The notes under the pieces: generated by a model
What the model saw: the letters and a program-made list of their open reading frames with translations, nothing else
Told to the model about the DNA's origin: nothing
Databases searched by the model: none
Assembly: GCA_965240325.2 (NCBI GenBank)
Contig: OZ251223.1
Location: forward strand, 1,550,001 to 1,614,000
DNA: 64,000 nucleotides
Source: Rebecca billardiae RCC1528
Taxonomy: Eukaryota; Haptophyta
Reading direction: 5' to 3'
Shown: positions 1-10,500 of the stretch, piece after piece
Position numbering within the stretch: the stretch's first letter is position 1
How the letters are laid out: each line of letters starts with the position of its first letter
Translations under genes and position numbers: made by a program

Positions 1-544
1 TGCTTCTGTGACCGAAGCGCAGTCCCGAGAGGTCGAGACCACGCAAATCCATCCTTGACAGGCTCTTGCCGTCGTAGAGGAACTGCTTGACTTCCTCGCG
101 GGTGAAGCCGGACTGCGGCCGCATAGAGACTGGCCGAGGCGGCTCGAGCATGTAAAACTTCAGCTCGCGCTCGAGCGCGCGCATCGCGCGCGCATCGGGC
201 GGCTCATCGAGCTCATCCGTGCGAAGGTAGTCGAGGATGATATGGAAGTGCTCGCCGCTGCGGTCGATGAACACGTAGCCATCGTCGTCTACATGGACCT
301 TGATCCCCTCCCGTCCGCTGAACATCGTGCCCAGCATCGAGTCTGGGTGCCGCTGCAACGTGCTCAGCGTGGTCTCAAACCTGGTGCCGCCAACGTTGAG
401 CTTGACGCGATCTGCGCAGCGCTCGAGGTTGAGCTGAACCACCTCTTTGAGGCCTTCAATCGCCTTCCGTTCGCGAGCAAGGGCTGCCTTCTCGACCTTC
501 AGGGCATCGATAGCGGCCTGCAGCTTCTCCAGATCCAGATCCAT
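1..544 (-). CDS. KCTD-like BTB/POZ (T1) protein with pentapeptide repeats, cut by the window edge
   Basis: Read on the minus strand from ATG at 544, the frame is open for 181 codons and leaves the window at base 1, so the C-terminus is missing. The first ~35 residues are charged and heptad-like, suggesting a short coiled coil. Next comes a T1-type BTB domain recognisable from VKLNVGGTRFETTLSTLQRH, then MLGTMFSG and DGYVFIDRSGEHFHIILDYL. Near the edge the run LSRMDLRGLDLSGLRF has the A/D-L-x-x pattern of pentapeptide repeats, as in KCTD9-type proteins. In known families such proteins oligomerise and often act as cullin-3 adaptors; that role here is inference. No intron is needed in the visible part. 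The plus-strand frame over this region is an antisense shadow. Confidence 0.8.
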   Translation of the reverse strand, partial: MDLDLEKLQAAIDALKVEKAALARERKAIEGLKEVVQLNLERCADRVKLNVGGTRFETTLSTLQRHPDSMLGTMFSGREGIKVHVDDDGYVFIDRSGEHFHIILDYLRTDELDEPPDARAMRALERELKFYMLEPPRPVSMRPQSGFTREEVKQFLYDGKSLSRMDLRGLDLSGLRFGHRS

Positions 545-565
545 GCGCGCGACCGGTGACGAACG

Positions 566-1057
566 ATGATGACGGCGCTGGCGCAAAAAGCTGGACGCTC
601 AAGTCGGCCACCCGGCGCCGGGCTCCGCCCAGTCCCGGACGCTGAGGCGCTGCAGGCGAACGACGAGCAGCAGCACTCTCAGAAGCGGAAGAAGAAGCCC
701 CGGCGTGGGAAGCGCGGGCAACGGCGCGACGCCGAGGGCCGACGGATTCGTTCTCCATCGAGCCGTCGCTCCTCGACGCGCCGCGCCGTCAAGGAACGCC
801 AGGCGCGCAAGGCGGCGCGCCTGGCACCGACCGCTGCACCCACGCCAGTCCCTGCTGCCCCGCTCCACGAGGACCGAGACTCGCCCCCGGGCGACGACTT
901 GGACGACGAGGAGCTGCCGCAGCAGCGGACGAAGCGCACCCTGGACGACGCCGCAGCGCCAGCCGCCGCCAGCCAGCCAGCTGGCTCGAGCGGCAGGCGC
1001 GTACGCGACCGCTCGGGGAGCACGGGGCAGGCTCGACCAGCTGCTACCAGCGGCTGA
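566..1057 (+). CDS. Possible basic disordered protein (163 aa)
   Basis: An ATG-started frame of 163 codons encodes a strongly charged low-complexity protein. It has a basic cluster QKRKKKPRRGKRGQRR near residue 40, Ser/Arg and Ala/Pro stretches, and an acidic DDLDDEELP patch. Third codon positions are mostly G or C, as in neighbouring genes, which favours coding. No known fold is visible; a nuclear or nucleolar basic protein would fit the composition, but that is only a guess. It lies just 21 bp from the divergent KCTD-like start, unusually close, so it could be part of a larger spliced transcript. A 59-codon frame at 1116-1292 just after a CAG could be a further exon. Existence is uncertain. 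Confidence 0.35.
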   Translation: MMTALAQKAGRSSRPPGAGLRPVPDAEALQANDEQQHSQKRKKKPRRGKRGQRRDAEGRRIRSPSSRRSSTRRAVKERQARKAARLAPTAAPTPVPAAPLHEDRDSPPGDDLDDEELPQQRTKRTLDDAAAPAAASQPAGSSGRRVRDRSGSTGQARPAATSG

Positions 1058-1897
1058 GACTGCCAGCTGACATCCGGACCTGCACCATCGCCCTCGCTCG
1101 GGGCACAGCAGGGCCATGCGAGCCGCGCAGCGCAGGTGGATCGCGCTCCAGCAGCTCAAGGCCGCGCTCAAGCTTTACGATCGCGGTGCAGGCTATGCTC
1201 TGCCACCAACGCCGACTTCGTGTCGACGATCGGGCACTGCCGCCGACGAATCAGGAGACCCGCGTCGTCCTACCTGTGTCGTTAAATCATAGAATGAGTC
1301 CGGGGACGCGGCGCCGCCGCGCCGCCCTTCCCCATGCACACGTACGGCGTGTAGGCGGCATCCGGGGCGCTCCGACGCGACCGGCGTCCAGGCCCAGCTA
1401 CCGCTCGGCTCGCGACCCCGCTCGGGCCGGGACCGCCACTGGCACTGGCACTGAGCCGCGGCGCTGCAGCCGTCCTGGCCTTGTACCTGTTGTACCAGAG
1501 CCTACCATGTCGGCGCCCGAGCAGAGGCGTTCGTCGGGTATTCAGCAGGTGCCGACAGTGGCGTGCGTTGTCTGACAGCACGTACGGCAAAGAGCGTCGC
1601 CTTACGGCCTTACTTTCAGGTACATCGCGCGCGCAACTCACTCCTCAGGCAGTCCTCAGACTCAGAGCCTCCTCAAGCGGTGGCCCGTCAGGACCCGCGC
1701 GCGCCGCTGCCCAGTGCCCGCCGCGGGTGGCCGCCTGACGTGCCCGCTGACGGACGCGCGCCGCCGCGCCTACAGACACAGCATGCTGACAGGCATGAGA
1801 GGCAGCGGACTCTTCGACGAACGCGCCACGGTGACGGCAGCGCCGCCGCCGTAGCCATCGGCCGGCGCCGGCCAGCCTGTACGGCACCGCTCTGACT
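1058..1897. other. Intergenic stretch between the basic ORF and the P450
   Basis: 840 bp with GC-rich overlapping short frames on both strands and no recognisable domain. A 59-codon frame at 1116-1292 (+) is the only mildly gene-like piece. I see no RNA gene or repeat. Confidence 0.4.
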
Positions 1898-3514
1898 CTA
1901 TACTAGAGCGGTCTGCGACTGCGGCTCGGGCGCGGGTAGGCGCTTGAGCCGGATGTGCAGCCCGCTCTCCTTGGGCCCGAGCGTGAGGTCGACTGTCTCG
2001 GACGGCACTGCCAGCCGCGCGTCCTCCGGCGGCAGCACCTCGTACGCGCGCAGCAGCGCGGCGAGGATGGTGACCGCCTCGAGCTCGGCCAGCCGATAGC
2101 CGATGCACTTGCGCGGGCCGCCGCCGAACGGGTGCCACGGGTGCACGAGCTCGGCGCCGCTCGCCCCGGCACCGCCACCGCCGGGCAGGTGGCGCTCGGG
2201 CACAAACTCGTCGGCCGTCGCGCCGAAGAGGGCCCGGTCGCGCGTGACGGTCGCGATCGACTGGCTGGCGATCGCGCCGCTCGGCAGGAGCACGCCGCAC
2301 ACTCGCACCGGCTGCTCCACCAGCCGGCCGACTGAGACGACGGTGGGGAAGAGCCGGAGTGACTCGTACACGACGGCGCGCACGTACGCCATCCCGCACA
2401 CCGCCTCGAAGCTCAGCGGGGTGGCGAGCGGCCCCGCGCGCAGCGCGTCCCGCCGCGCCGCGTCCTGCGCGCGTGGATGGCGCGCGAGCAGGTGCACCGC
2501 CCAGCAGAGCGTGCTGGAGGTGGTCTCGTGCCCCGCGACCAGCATCGTGATGATCTCGTCGCGCGCCTCGTCGAACGGGAGCTGCGCGTCTGCCAGCGCC
2601 GCGAGCAGGCTGGCGGGCGGCGCGTCCGCCGGCCCTGCGCCGCCCGGCCCCGCCGCCGCGCCCCCTCGCGCCGCCGCGCCCGCCGCGCCCGCCTTGGCGT
2701 AGATGGAGGCCGCCGCCTTTGTGTACAGCTCCTCCGCTGCGTACACGCGCCGAGCGAACGGCGGCTGCACGCACCGCGGGAGCGCCTTGGACACGCGCAC
2801 GACCCACGGCGGCAGCACGGCCGCCAGAAGCACGCCGCCGAGGATCTCCTCGCTCGCCCGCACGAACGCCGAGTCCCCACCGCCGGCGATGGCGCCAAAG
2901 TCGACGCCAAAGCCTACGTCCCCGATCACGTCGAGCGCCGCCGCGGCGAGCGGCTTTGAAATCTCGACGTCTCTGCCGCCACCGGCGGCGGCTTCGACCG
3001 CACGCCACAGCTGCTCGGCGCGCGTGACGATGTGCGGGTGGTACGAGCGCAGCGCCGTCGTGGTGAACGCCGGCGCGAGCGCCGCGCGGTGTCGGCGCCA
3101 TTCGGCGTTCGTTGGCAGCGTGACGAGGGAGTGATCGAGCACATTGAGCGGCGGCCTCCGAGGAAAGGCGACCGCGTCGGTGACGATCTGAGCAGATGGA
3201 TCGGCGCATGCAATGATCGCGCCGCGGCCTATGGGCAGCACAATCTTCACCACCGGCCCGTACGACGCGTGCAGCGCGCGAATGTACTTGTGCCGCTCGC
3301 GGAAGAAGGACGGCGACTTCCCGTCTCCGCGCAGGGACGCCATCGAGCCGAGGAAGAAGTGGTACGGCGGGCCCGGAACGTGTGCGACCGATCGCAGGAA
3401 ACGCAGGCGCGAGCTCGCTGCGAGGATGGCGAGCACAAGCGCCGCCGCCAGAACGAGACACCACAGCGCGGCCTCGGTGAGCTCCATCCCGTGCGGACGT
3501 GCGGCTGAGCGCAT
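1898..3514 (-). CDS. Cytochrome P450 monooxygenase
   Basis: Single-exon gene of 538 aa, the normal size for a eukaryotic microsomal P450. The N-terminus has a hydrophobic anchor (LVLAAALVLAILA) followed by the proline hinge VPGPPY; a second ATG at 3487, just before the anchor, may be the true start. The I-helix oxygen-activation motif AGHETTSS, the K-helix ESLRLFP (ExxR) and the haem-binding loop FGGGPRKCIGYRLAELEA, with the thiolate Cys, are all present. The enzyme is therefore expected to be a haem-dependent monooxygenase anchored in the ER, fed by an NADPH-P450 reductase. The substrate cannot be told from sequence. The I- and K-helix wording resembles the CYP4/CYP97-like clans, but I do not assign a family. 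No intron or damage is visible. Confidence 0.93.
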   Translation of the reverse strand: MRSAARPHGMELTEAALWCLVLAAALVLAILAASSRLRFLRSVAHVPGPPYHFFLGSMASLRGDGKSPSFFRERHKYIRALHASYGPVVKIVLPIGRGAIIACADPSAQIVTDAVAFPRRPPLNVLDHSLVTLPTNAEWRRHRAALAPAFTTTALRSYHPHIVTRAEQLWRAVEAAAGGGRDVEISKPLAAAALDVIGDVGFGVDFGAIAGGGDSAFVRASEEILGGVLLAAVLPPWVVRVSKALPRCVQPPFARRVYAAEELYTKAAASIYAKAGAAGAAARGGAAAGPGGAGPADAPPASLLAALADAQLPFDEARDEIITMLVAGHETTSSTLCWAVHLLARHPRAQDAARRDALRAGPLATPLSFEAVCGMAYVRAVVYESLRLFPTVVSVGRLVEQPVRVCGVLLPSGAIASQSIATVTRDRALFGATADEFVPERHLPGGGGAGASGAELVHPWHPFGGGPRKCIGYRLAELEAVTILAALLRAYEVLPPEDARLAVPSETVDLTLGPKESGLHIRLKRLPAPEPQSQTALV

Positions 3515-3911
3515 GCACAGTCCGGCCGACGCGCGCCCGACTTCGACACTTCGTCACTGAACAAGTCCGGCGACTCCGTCACTTCACAATTCTGACAGAC
3601 AGTGAGACAGACAGTGGTGCCAGCCTTCGTGAGACGGAGCCTGTCATCGGCCTGGCAACCACGGCTTCAGGCATCAAATGACAGTATGAGCCGCAGCGCG
3701 CAGTGCGAGCGACGAATGAATGACGGTCCTAGAAGCGTAAGCAGTACCGACTGCATACCGAGTACGCGTCGTGGCGTCTGTACTCTGTACGCCGAAGAAT
3801 CGTGCACTGTGGGGTGCACCATCAATGCGCCAGTGCGTGCGCGGTGAAGCAGCGGCCTCGCGACACGGCGGAGGGTGTACCCGGCGCGGCCGGGGGTCCT
3901 ACGCGCAGCCG
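3515..3911. other. Intergenic stretch upstream of the P450
   Basis: 397 bp without a convincing gene. It holds the P450 5' flank, with repeated CAGAC/TCAGACAGT words around 3590-3620, and the 3' flank of ridA. No terminator or RNA gene is recognised. Confidence 0.4.
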
Positions 3912-4704
3912 TCATGACGAGCCTGGCTTCACTTTGACGATGGCCTCCACCTCCACCGCAATGTCCAGGGGCAGGGTGCTGGTGCCAATCGCCGAGCGCG
4001 CGTGGTACCCGCGCTCCTCAAAGACCTGCGACGGGGCGAGGAAGGCGGTGGCGCGCAACACCGGCGCGATGGCTTCAGAGAGCGGTGGCGGTCGGGTGCT
4101 CCATGCAAGGTGCAGGTGGCGGAGGGGTGAGGCGCGCGCGGCGGCCGCGCACACACCTCCATCATGACGTCCGACGCGCCGTTCATCACAAGGTGGTGCT
4201 GCTTGAAGTCGACGGTGGACTGGACGATCCCAAAGAGCTTAATCACCTTCTCTACGCGGTCGAGATCGCCGCCGAGCTGATCTTGCACGGTGGCGATGAG
4301 GCCCAGCCCACACCAGCGCGCGGCTTCCTGCCCCTGCTCGAGAGTCAGCGACCCAGGCCCGACAGGGCCGGTGATCATCGAGCTGCACACGGAGAGGCAG
4401 GGGTCGCAGACGCACGACACGAGGCGCCTAGTGAGCGCTGCGTGGGAAGCGCCGAACGCGACAACGCCGCCGCTCCGCGCGCAGGTACGGCATACCCGTC
4501 CGTACGAATTGGAAGGTGGCCGGAGACGTACAGCAGTGTTGGGCTCTCCCAGCAGACGATGTTGTAGTTCGCCTTGGGGGTACCCGGGGCCGGAAGCGTG
4601 ATGCCAAGCTTCTGCAAGCGCGCCTCGGTATGCACCGCCGCCGCACGCTTCGGCACGTTGCGCAGCGCCCTCGCGCGCATCGCGAGGCCGGCGGCGGTCA
4701 TCAT
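3912..4704 (-). CDS. ridA: RidA/YjgF-family imine deaminase, three exons
   Basis: The model is complement(3912..4025, 4157..4382, 4496..4704), 182 aa. The two introns (4383-4495 and 4026-4156) have GT..AG borders and give a continuous RidA fold: LYVSGHLPI, then RTDG joined to SMITGPVG, then DVMMEV joined to FEERGYHARSAIG. RidA proteins hydrolyse reactive 2-aminoacrylate and other enamine/imine intermediates made by PLP enzymes. The conserved substrate-binding Arg sits in HARSAIG near the C-terminus, and the ending VEVEAIVKV is typical. About 30 extra residues rich in Arg and Ala before RLQKLGITLP could be an organelle presequence (inference). The gene is head to head with the TOM1-like gene, sharing a 143-bp interval. 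Confidence 0.9.
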
Positions 4705-4847
4705 GAATGCGAGTGATCGATCGTCCGGTGGCCGCAGTGGCTTGGGTCCGGCCGTCCGGGACCCCTCTCGCGCCCAGCGCCGAGCGCCGCCATCGGCCGC
4801 AACTCTTGGCCGCCCGCGCGTCCGCCGGCGCGGTCAAGGTCTCGGCG

Positions 4848-7129
4848 ATGGAGGGCCTCGCTTGGTTCGGCACGCCAACGCAGCCAACTGCCATGGACGA
4901 GGCAGTCGACCGCGCGACTGACGAGCTCCTCATCGCGCCTGACTGGGCCATCATCATGGAGATCTGCGACGAGATCACGCAGTCGAGCGCTGCGGTCGAC
5001 GCCTGCCGCGCCATCCGCCGGCGGATGACGCACAAGAACCCAAAGGTGGCCCTGCTGGCGCTCACGCTGCTCGAGGCGGGGATGAAGAACTGCACCGAGC
5101 CATTCCACGCGCAGGTCGCCTCGAAGAGCTTCCAGGCCGACCTCGTCAAGGTCGCCACCGGCAAGGGCGAGGCTGCCGAGCGCGCTCTCTCTCTCGTCGA
5201 GTCGTTCGCGGACGCCTTCCAGGCGCAGGGCTACCCGCAGTTCGGCGCGACGTACAACAGCCTGGTGAAGAAGGGGGTACGCCCGCACGCGCGCCCCTCG
5301 CCGGCGGGCCCTGCACGCGCGAGGACGCGATGCTCATGCCGCGTGTCGGCGCCGATCCGCCGCCCGCCCCTCAGGTGACCTTCCCGCAGCGGGACGTCGG
5401 AGCGGCCGTGCCGCTCTTCACGCCGCCGCCGTCCGCTCAGGGCGAGGCGCAGCACCCGCACGTCTCCTCGCCCACCGAGTCCGACGCCCAGCAGCGCGAC
5501 CGCCCCGTCTTCGCCAACGGGCTCGACGAGGCGGAGGATGAGCAGGAGGTGGGTGGGAGGCGCCGTCGGCGCAGCGCCGCGTCCGCGGCCCTGGCTCGAT
5601 GGGCGGGCCCCGCGCGGGGGTGCGCTTCGCCACGCGCTGTCCCGCGCGTGCGCATGCCGATGCGGCCGGCCGCCCCCCGCCGCACCCGCGTGCGCGCCAC
5701 AGGCGGACAAGGCCTTCACGCACAAATGGACGATGGGCTTCATGCCCGGCTACTCGCAGCTGGCGACTGAGGACCCGACTGAGGCGCAGGGCAGCGCCAA
5801 GCAGCAGGGCGGCTCGGAGCCGCGCATGCCGGACCCGTTCGCAGCCTTCCGGCGCAAGGGCTCTTCGGACAGCGGCGAGCCGCCCGCCCGCAGCCCTACG
5901 GGCAGTGCGCCGACGCCACCCTCAGCCGGCCAGGGCTACCCAGGGGCGACGATCGGCGCGGCGGCCGGCCGCTCGCCGACAGGCGATGGCGCGCAGCCCC
6001 CGCGTGCACACGCGACGGCCGTACCGCGCGCCGGCGCGGCCTCCGGCGTCCCGCCCGAGCTCCCGCTCGACCCGTCGTCGAGCGCCGAGCGGCTGCGCAC
6101 CGAGCTGGGCGCCATTGGCAACAATGTGGCCGTGCTGCGCGAGTGCCTCGAGTCGATCGAGCCGTCCGAGGGCGGCGAGCTCGACTCGAACGAACTGGTG
6201 CAGGAGCTGCTCGGGGCGCTGCGTGCGATGGAGCCGCGCGTGGTCGCGCTGATCGAAGGCGGGACGGTGCGCGCGCGCGGCTGCGCGGCTGCGCGGCTGT
6301 GCGCGCCCCGGGTGCGCGCGGCGCGCGGCGCGCGCCTCACGGCCCGCCGCGCCCTGCCCGCGCCACGCGCTGCGCCGCGCGGGGGGCCGACCAGGTGGAG
6401 GACGAGGGCTTGGTGGCGGAGCTCTTCGGCGCGCACGAGCAGCTGCAGACGGCCTTTGAGCTGTACGACGAGAAGCTCGCGCACATGCTCGCGGAGGACG
6501 AGGCGCCGCCGCGGGAGTTGGACGAGGGGGACGAGGGCGGCGCGCGCGCTGGCGCGGCCGCTGCCGACGGCACCGCGGCGGCTGCCGGCGACGGAGGCGG
6601 CGGGTTCGACCTGCTCGGGATGCTTGACCCGATGCCCGCCGGCTCCGCGCAGCCTCCGCCGGCGGCAAGGGGCAGCACGCTCGACGAGCTCAGCGCTGTC
6701 TTCGCCGCCAGCTCGGTGCAGCCGCCCGTGGCGGCGCAGCCCGCAGCCACGGCGGGCTCGGCCGCGCAGGCCCAGTGGGGAGCAGCTGCACCGACCTCGC
6801 CGACAGGCCTCGCGTCGACGGCTGCCGCCGGCGCGAGCGCGGGGCCGTCCGCCGCGGCGTGTGCCGGCGGATCTGGCTCGAACCCTTTCGATGCGCCGAT
6901 CAGCTCAGGCACGCCGGCTGACCTCGCGCCGCCTGCGCCGGCGGGCTTGCCACCGCCGCCACCGCTGCCGAGCTCGTCCCCAGCCTCTGGCGGGCCGAAT
7001 GATCCGAGCCTCGGCGATGCCATGCCGCCACCGCCCACCATGGCACCACCTCCTCCGCCCGTGGCGTCTGCGTCGCCCCAGGAGCCGCCAGCGCAGCAGC
7101 AGCCATCAGACTTCAACCCTTTCGGATGA
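4848..7129 (+). CDS. TOM1/GGA-like VHS-GAT domain endosomal sorting protein, four exons
   Basis: The model is join(4848..5276, 5375..5548, 5703..6266, 6395..7129), 633 aa; all three introns are GT..AG and phase 0. The first ~160 residues form a VHS domain (DWAIIMEICDEI, NPKVALLALTLLE, then LVKKG joined to VTFPQRDVG across intron 1). A GAT helical bundle follows (ERLRTELGAIGNNVAVLREC and EDEGLVAELFGAHEQLQTAF), split by intron 3. The C-terminal ~240 residues are disordered and rich in Ala, Pro and Gly, with FDLLGMLD and NPF-type tails (NPFDAP, NPFG), which in known adaptors bind clathrin or EH domains. VHS-GAT proteins bind ubiquitinated cargo at endosomes and the trans-Golgi as an alternative to ESCRT-0. 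ATG 4848 is preferred over an in-frame ATG at 4707, because the VHS domain starts soon after it. Confidence 0.88.
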
Positions 7130-7530
7130 CGATGGCCCGTCTGCGCCCAGCGGACGTCCCGCCCGCCAGTTCACTCCAGCCTGACTCCCTGATCGAGCCG
7201 GGTCCCCATCACGCCTACGGGCCGCGCGCAGCATCATCATCAATACTACATCACTGCTATCGGCTATCGCCGTCACTCGTACTTCGACTTCGTAGTCAGC
7301 GCTCGGCGCTGCGCTCGATGCGCCGCGCTGAAGCCTTGACGCTGAGCAGGATTGCATCATGAGCAGCCTAAACTCAATATGAGCTGATGTTCTAACTACT
7401 GCTTAGCTAAGACTCTGCTAGCGCAGCTGTCTAGCATCAGCTACCGTCACCGCGGAGTGCACGCGCGTCACGGTGTAGTCGGTGAGTGGCGGCGTCGCGC
7501 CATCACTCGTCATCTCGGACGCGCGTCAGT
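7130..7530. other. Convergent 3' intergenic region
   Basis: 401 bp between two convergent genes, somewhat richer in A/T than the coding sequence. No gene, repeat or RNA is recognised. Confidence 0.4.
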
Positions 7531-10500
7531 TCACATCATCCTCGTCAGCTCGCGAGGATAAGCTGATGTAGCTGACGCTTCACGCTCAGCAGCACGCATC
7601 GCCCTCAGCCCGACGCGCGAGCGGGTCGCAAGTCCAACGCCAGCGACCGCCGCAATCACGAGGGCGACGAGAGCTGCGCTCACCAGAACCGGCATGCCCG
7701 CGCTCGGCGCGGCCGCCGCCGCACGCGAGGCCGCATCGAAAGCGCGCAGTTCGTCCGCGGAGGGCCTGCACCAGTCCCAGTACCCAGTCGCGGTCGGGTG
7801 CGCCAGTTGCTCCTGCGCAGTGCACGGCAGGAGGTGTGGGCGCCGAATAGGTGGGCCCAGGGCGTGGCCGCGCGCGCCGGGCACGCGCGGAACGCGAGAT
7901 GTGGCGCGCACACGCACCCGACTCCGATGATGCAGCATCTTGCCGCAGTGCTTCTGCGCGACGGGGCACCACGCGCCGTGCGCGTTGGGCTGGTTGGGGT
8001 CGCACCCGTGGTACATCACCGACTTGTACTCCCAGTTCTCCAGGCACGTGCACCCGTGGCGCGTGTGCGACAGCGGGTGATGCGCCTCGTCAGGGCTCTG
8101 CTCGGAGAGCCCGGCTGTCGTGTCCTCCTGCGCGCTCGTGGACGCGTTGGCCGGCGCGGGCGTCGGCGCGGCGGGCTGGGCGGGCTGTGGGCGGTGCGAG
8201 TGCGCCTTGCCCGCCACCGGCTGGGTCGGCGGCGCGGGCGTGATGCCCATGTGCAGGCGGAAGCTGCCGCACTCCGCCTGGTCCGACGTCACCTCGAGCG
8301 TGTAGTTGCCCGGGGCCAGCTTCCCATAGAAGGCCGCGCCCAGCTCGCCCGGCGGGCAGGTGGGCTCGAGGCTGTCCATGCCGACGTGCACGAGCTCCGT
8401 CGAGCTCGGCTCGTAGTAGCAGTCGGAGGCGAGGCGCAGCACCGTGTTGAAGTTGGTCACGCCGTCCGCCGCGCACGTGTAGATGTCCACGTCGGCGGGC
8501 GCGGCGAGCGAGAAGACGTACAGCATGTCGGGCGAGGTGTGCGGCGGCGCGATCGAGGTCGCAAAGCACGTATCTCCGCTGATCGTCTTCACAATCTCGT
8601 CGCGGGCTGAGCCCATGCGCGCGAGCTCGTCCGCGTCCGAGAGGATGGGGATCGGCGAGACCAGGTCCGAGCCCCAGCACAGGTCCTCGGCTTGCGTGGC
8701 GCTCAGCTCGTAGGAGCCCGTCTGTGCGCACGGCGCGCGCGTTCACAGCGCGCGCGCGCGCACGCGTGTCGCACGCTGAGCGCTCGGCTGCGCCATGCTC
8801 CTCGCGTTGCTCGCGGCGCGCGCGGGGCTGCCGAGGAGATTGGGGCCGGTGGGCGCGCGCGCGCACCTCTCCCTCGTACCCCTCCACCTGCACGTAGTAG
8901 TCCACCCCCTTCGTCAGCTTGAGCACGAGGTACGAGCCCGAGCCGCACTCGTCGTCGCTCTGGCTCATCAGGTGCCCCCCCCGGTGCGGGCAGCCGTGGT
9001 AGACGTTGAGGCGCGTGTCGAGCTGTGAGCCGCACGTCGAGAACTCGACAGCGACGTCGGTCTGCGGCGTGATCACGTACAGGCCCTCGTGCCCGGTGAG
9101 CTGCGCGGTGATGCGGTCGCCCACCTTGAGCTCGAGGGCGGTGAGCAGGCACACGTTGTCCGACGCGTCGCGAGGCTCATACGGCGGGCAGCTGTCGATC
9201 GGCGTCGCGGGCGCGGCCGAGTGCCGACGCCTGCGGGTGCTGCTCACAGCGCGGCGCTCGCCAGGCTCGCCGCAGCCGAAGGCAGAGAGCTGGAAGTTGC
9301 CGATGTCGTGCGCGTCGAGGCCCTCGACGAGCACGGTGTACGACCCCGCGCCCAGCTCGACCTCGAGCGTCGACGCCGTGCCGTGGCCGTCGATCGTGCA
9401 GTTGTCGTCGTTGCTCGCGAGCGGCTCGCCGATCCCGCCGCTCGACTGCAGCGGGCAGCCGTCAAAGAGAGAGAGCTTCGTGTCGAAGTTGGTGAAGGCG
9501 TGGCACGTGCTCAGCGTGAGCGTGCACGGCTCGCGCACCTTGAGCGTGTACAGCGCGTCGTTGCCCTCCGTGCCGATCGGCGACTTGGTGTCCGTGTCCC
9601 AGATGCCGCTGCGCACCGCGCACCCCGAGTGCAGCTCCTTCTCCTGAGGGCACTGCGGCCGGCATGCGGGGCCGCCGTAGCCGTCCTCGCACACGCAGCG
9701 CCCGCGCGTGGCGTGGGCGGAGGCGTGGGCGGAGGCGTGGCAGTAGCCGTGCCCGCCGCACTCGACGCCGTCCACCGTCGGGCACGCCGCCACGTGCAGC
9801 TTGTCGTCCTCCACCTCGCACGTGATCCCGTCGCGGTCGCACAGCGCGATCCTGTACACGCCAGGCGCGAGCAGCGAGCGGTCAACCGCCATCCGGCCAT
9901 CAATGTCGACGAACGGCTCCATCGCGACGACCTCGCCGTCGTGCTCGGAGATGAGCTTGACGAAGCCGTTCACCTCCGACTCGGGCACGCCCGGCTCCGG
10001 CGTCGGCGTCGGCGCGGCCGCGGCCGAGGAGGCGCCCCGCCTCCGCCGCTTCTCCGAGATGACGAGCGAGACTCGGTCCGTGTCGGCGGCGGCGGCGGCG
10101 GCGGCGGGCGCGGCCGAGTCGGGCGCGCGCGCGAGCGCGAGCGCTTTGCCCAGCGGCGGGCCGCCGCCGCCGCCCGCGGCAGGCTGGCCCGTGTCGAAGC
10201 CGAAGAAGCGCTTGAAGTGGTACGCGATCGTGTCCGTGAGCTGGTCCATCAGGCTGGGCGACGACGACTCAGGCTTGTCAGCCTTGTTGCGGCAGCGGCG
10301 CGCGGCGCGGCCCTTCTTGGGGCAGTCGGGTGGCGGCGGCGGCGCCGACGGCGGCGGCGGCAGCGCGGACGGCACCTCGTTCTCGATCACGGCGACGTTT
10401 GGCACGATGGGCATGATCACCCACGCCGAGTGCTCCAGCCCGATCCTGTCGCCGCGCCGCGAGCGGAAGAACCCCTGCTCGCCCCAGCCCGAGCCCCACG

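Noticed and set aside
242-559. Plus-strand 105-codon frame at the left edge
   Set aside because: It is the antisense of the KCTD-like BTB domain, which has clear domain support on the minus strand.
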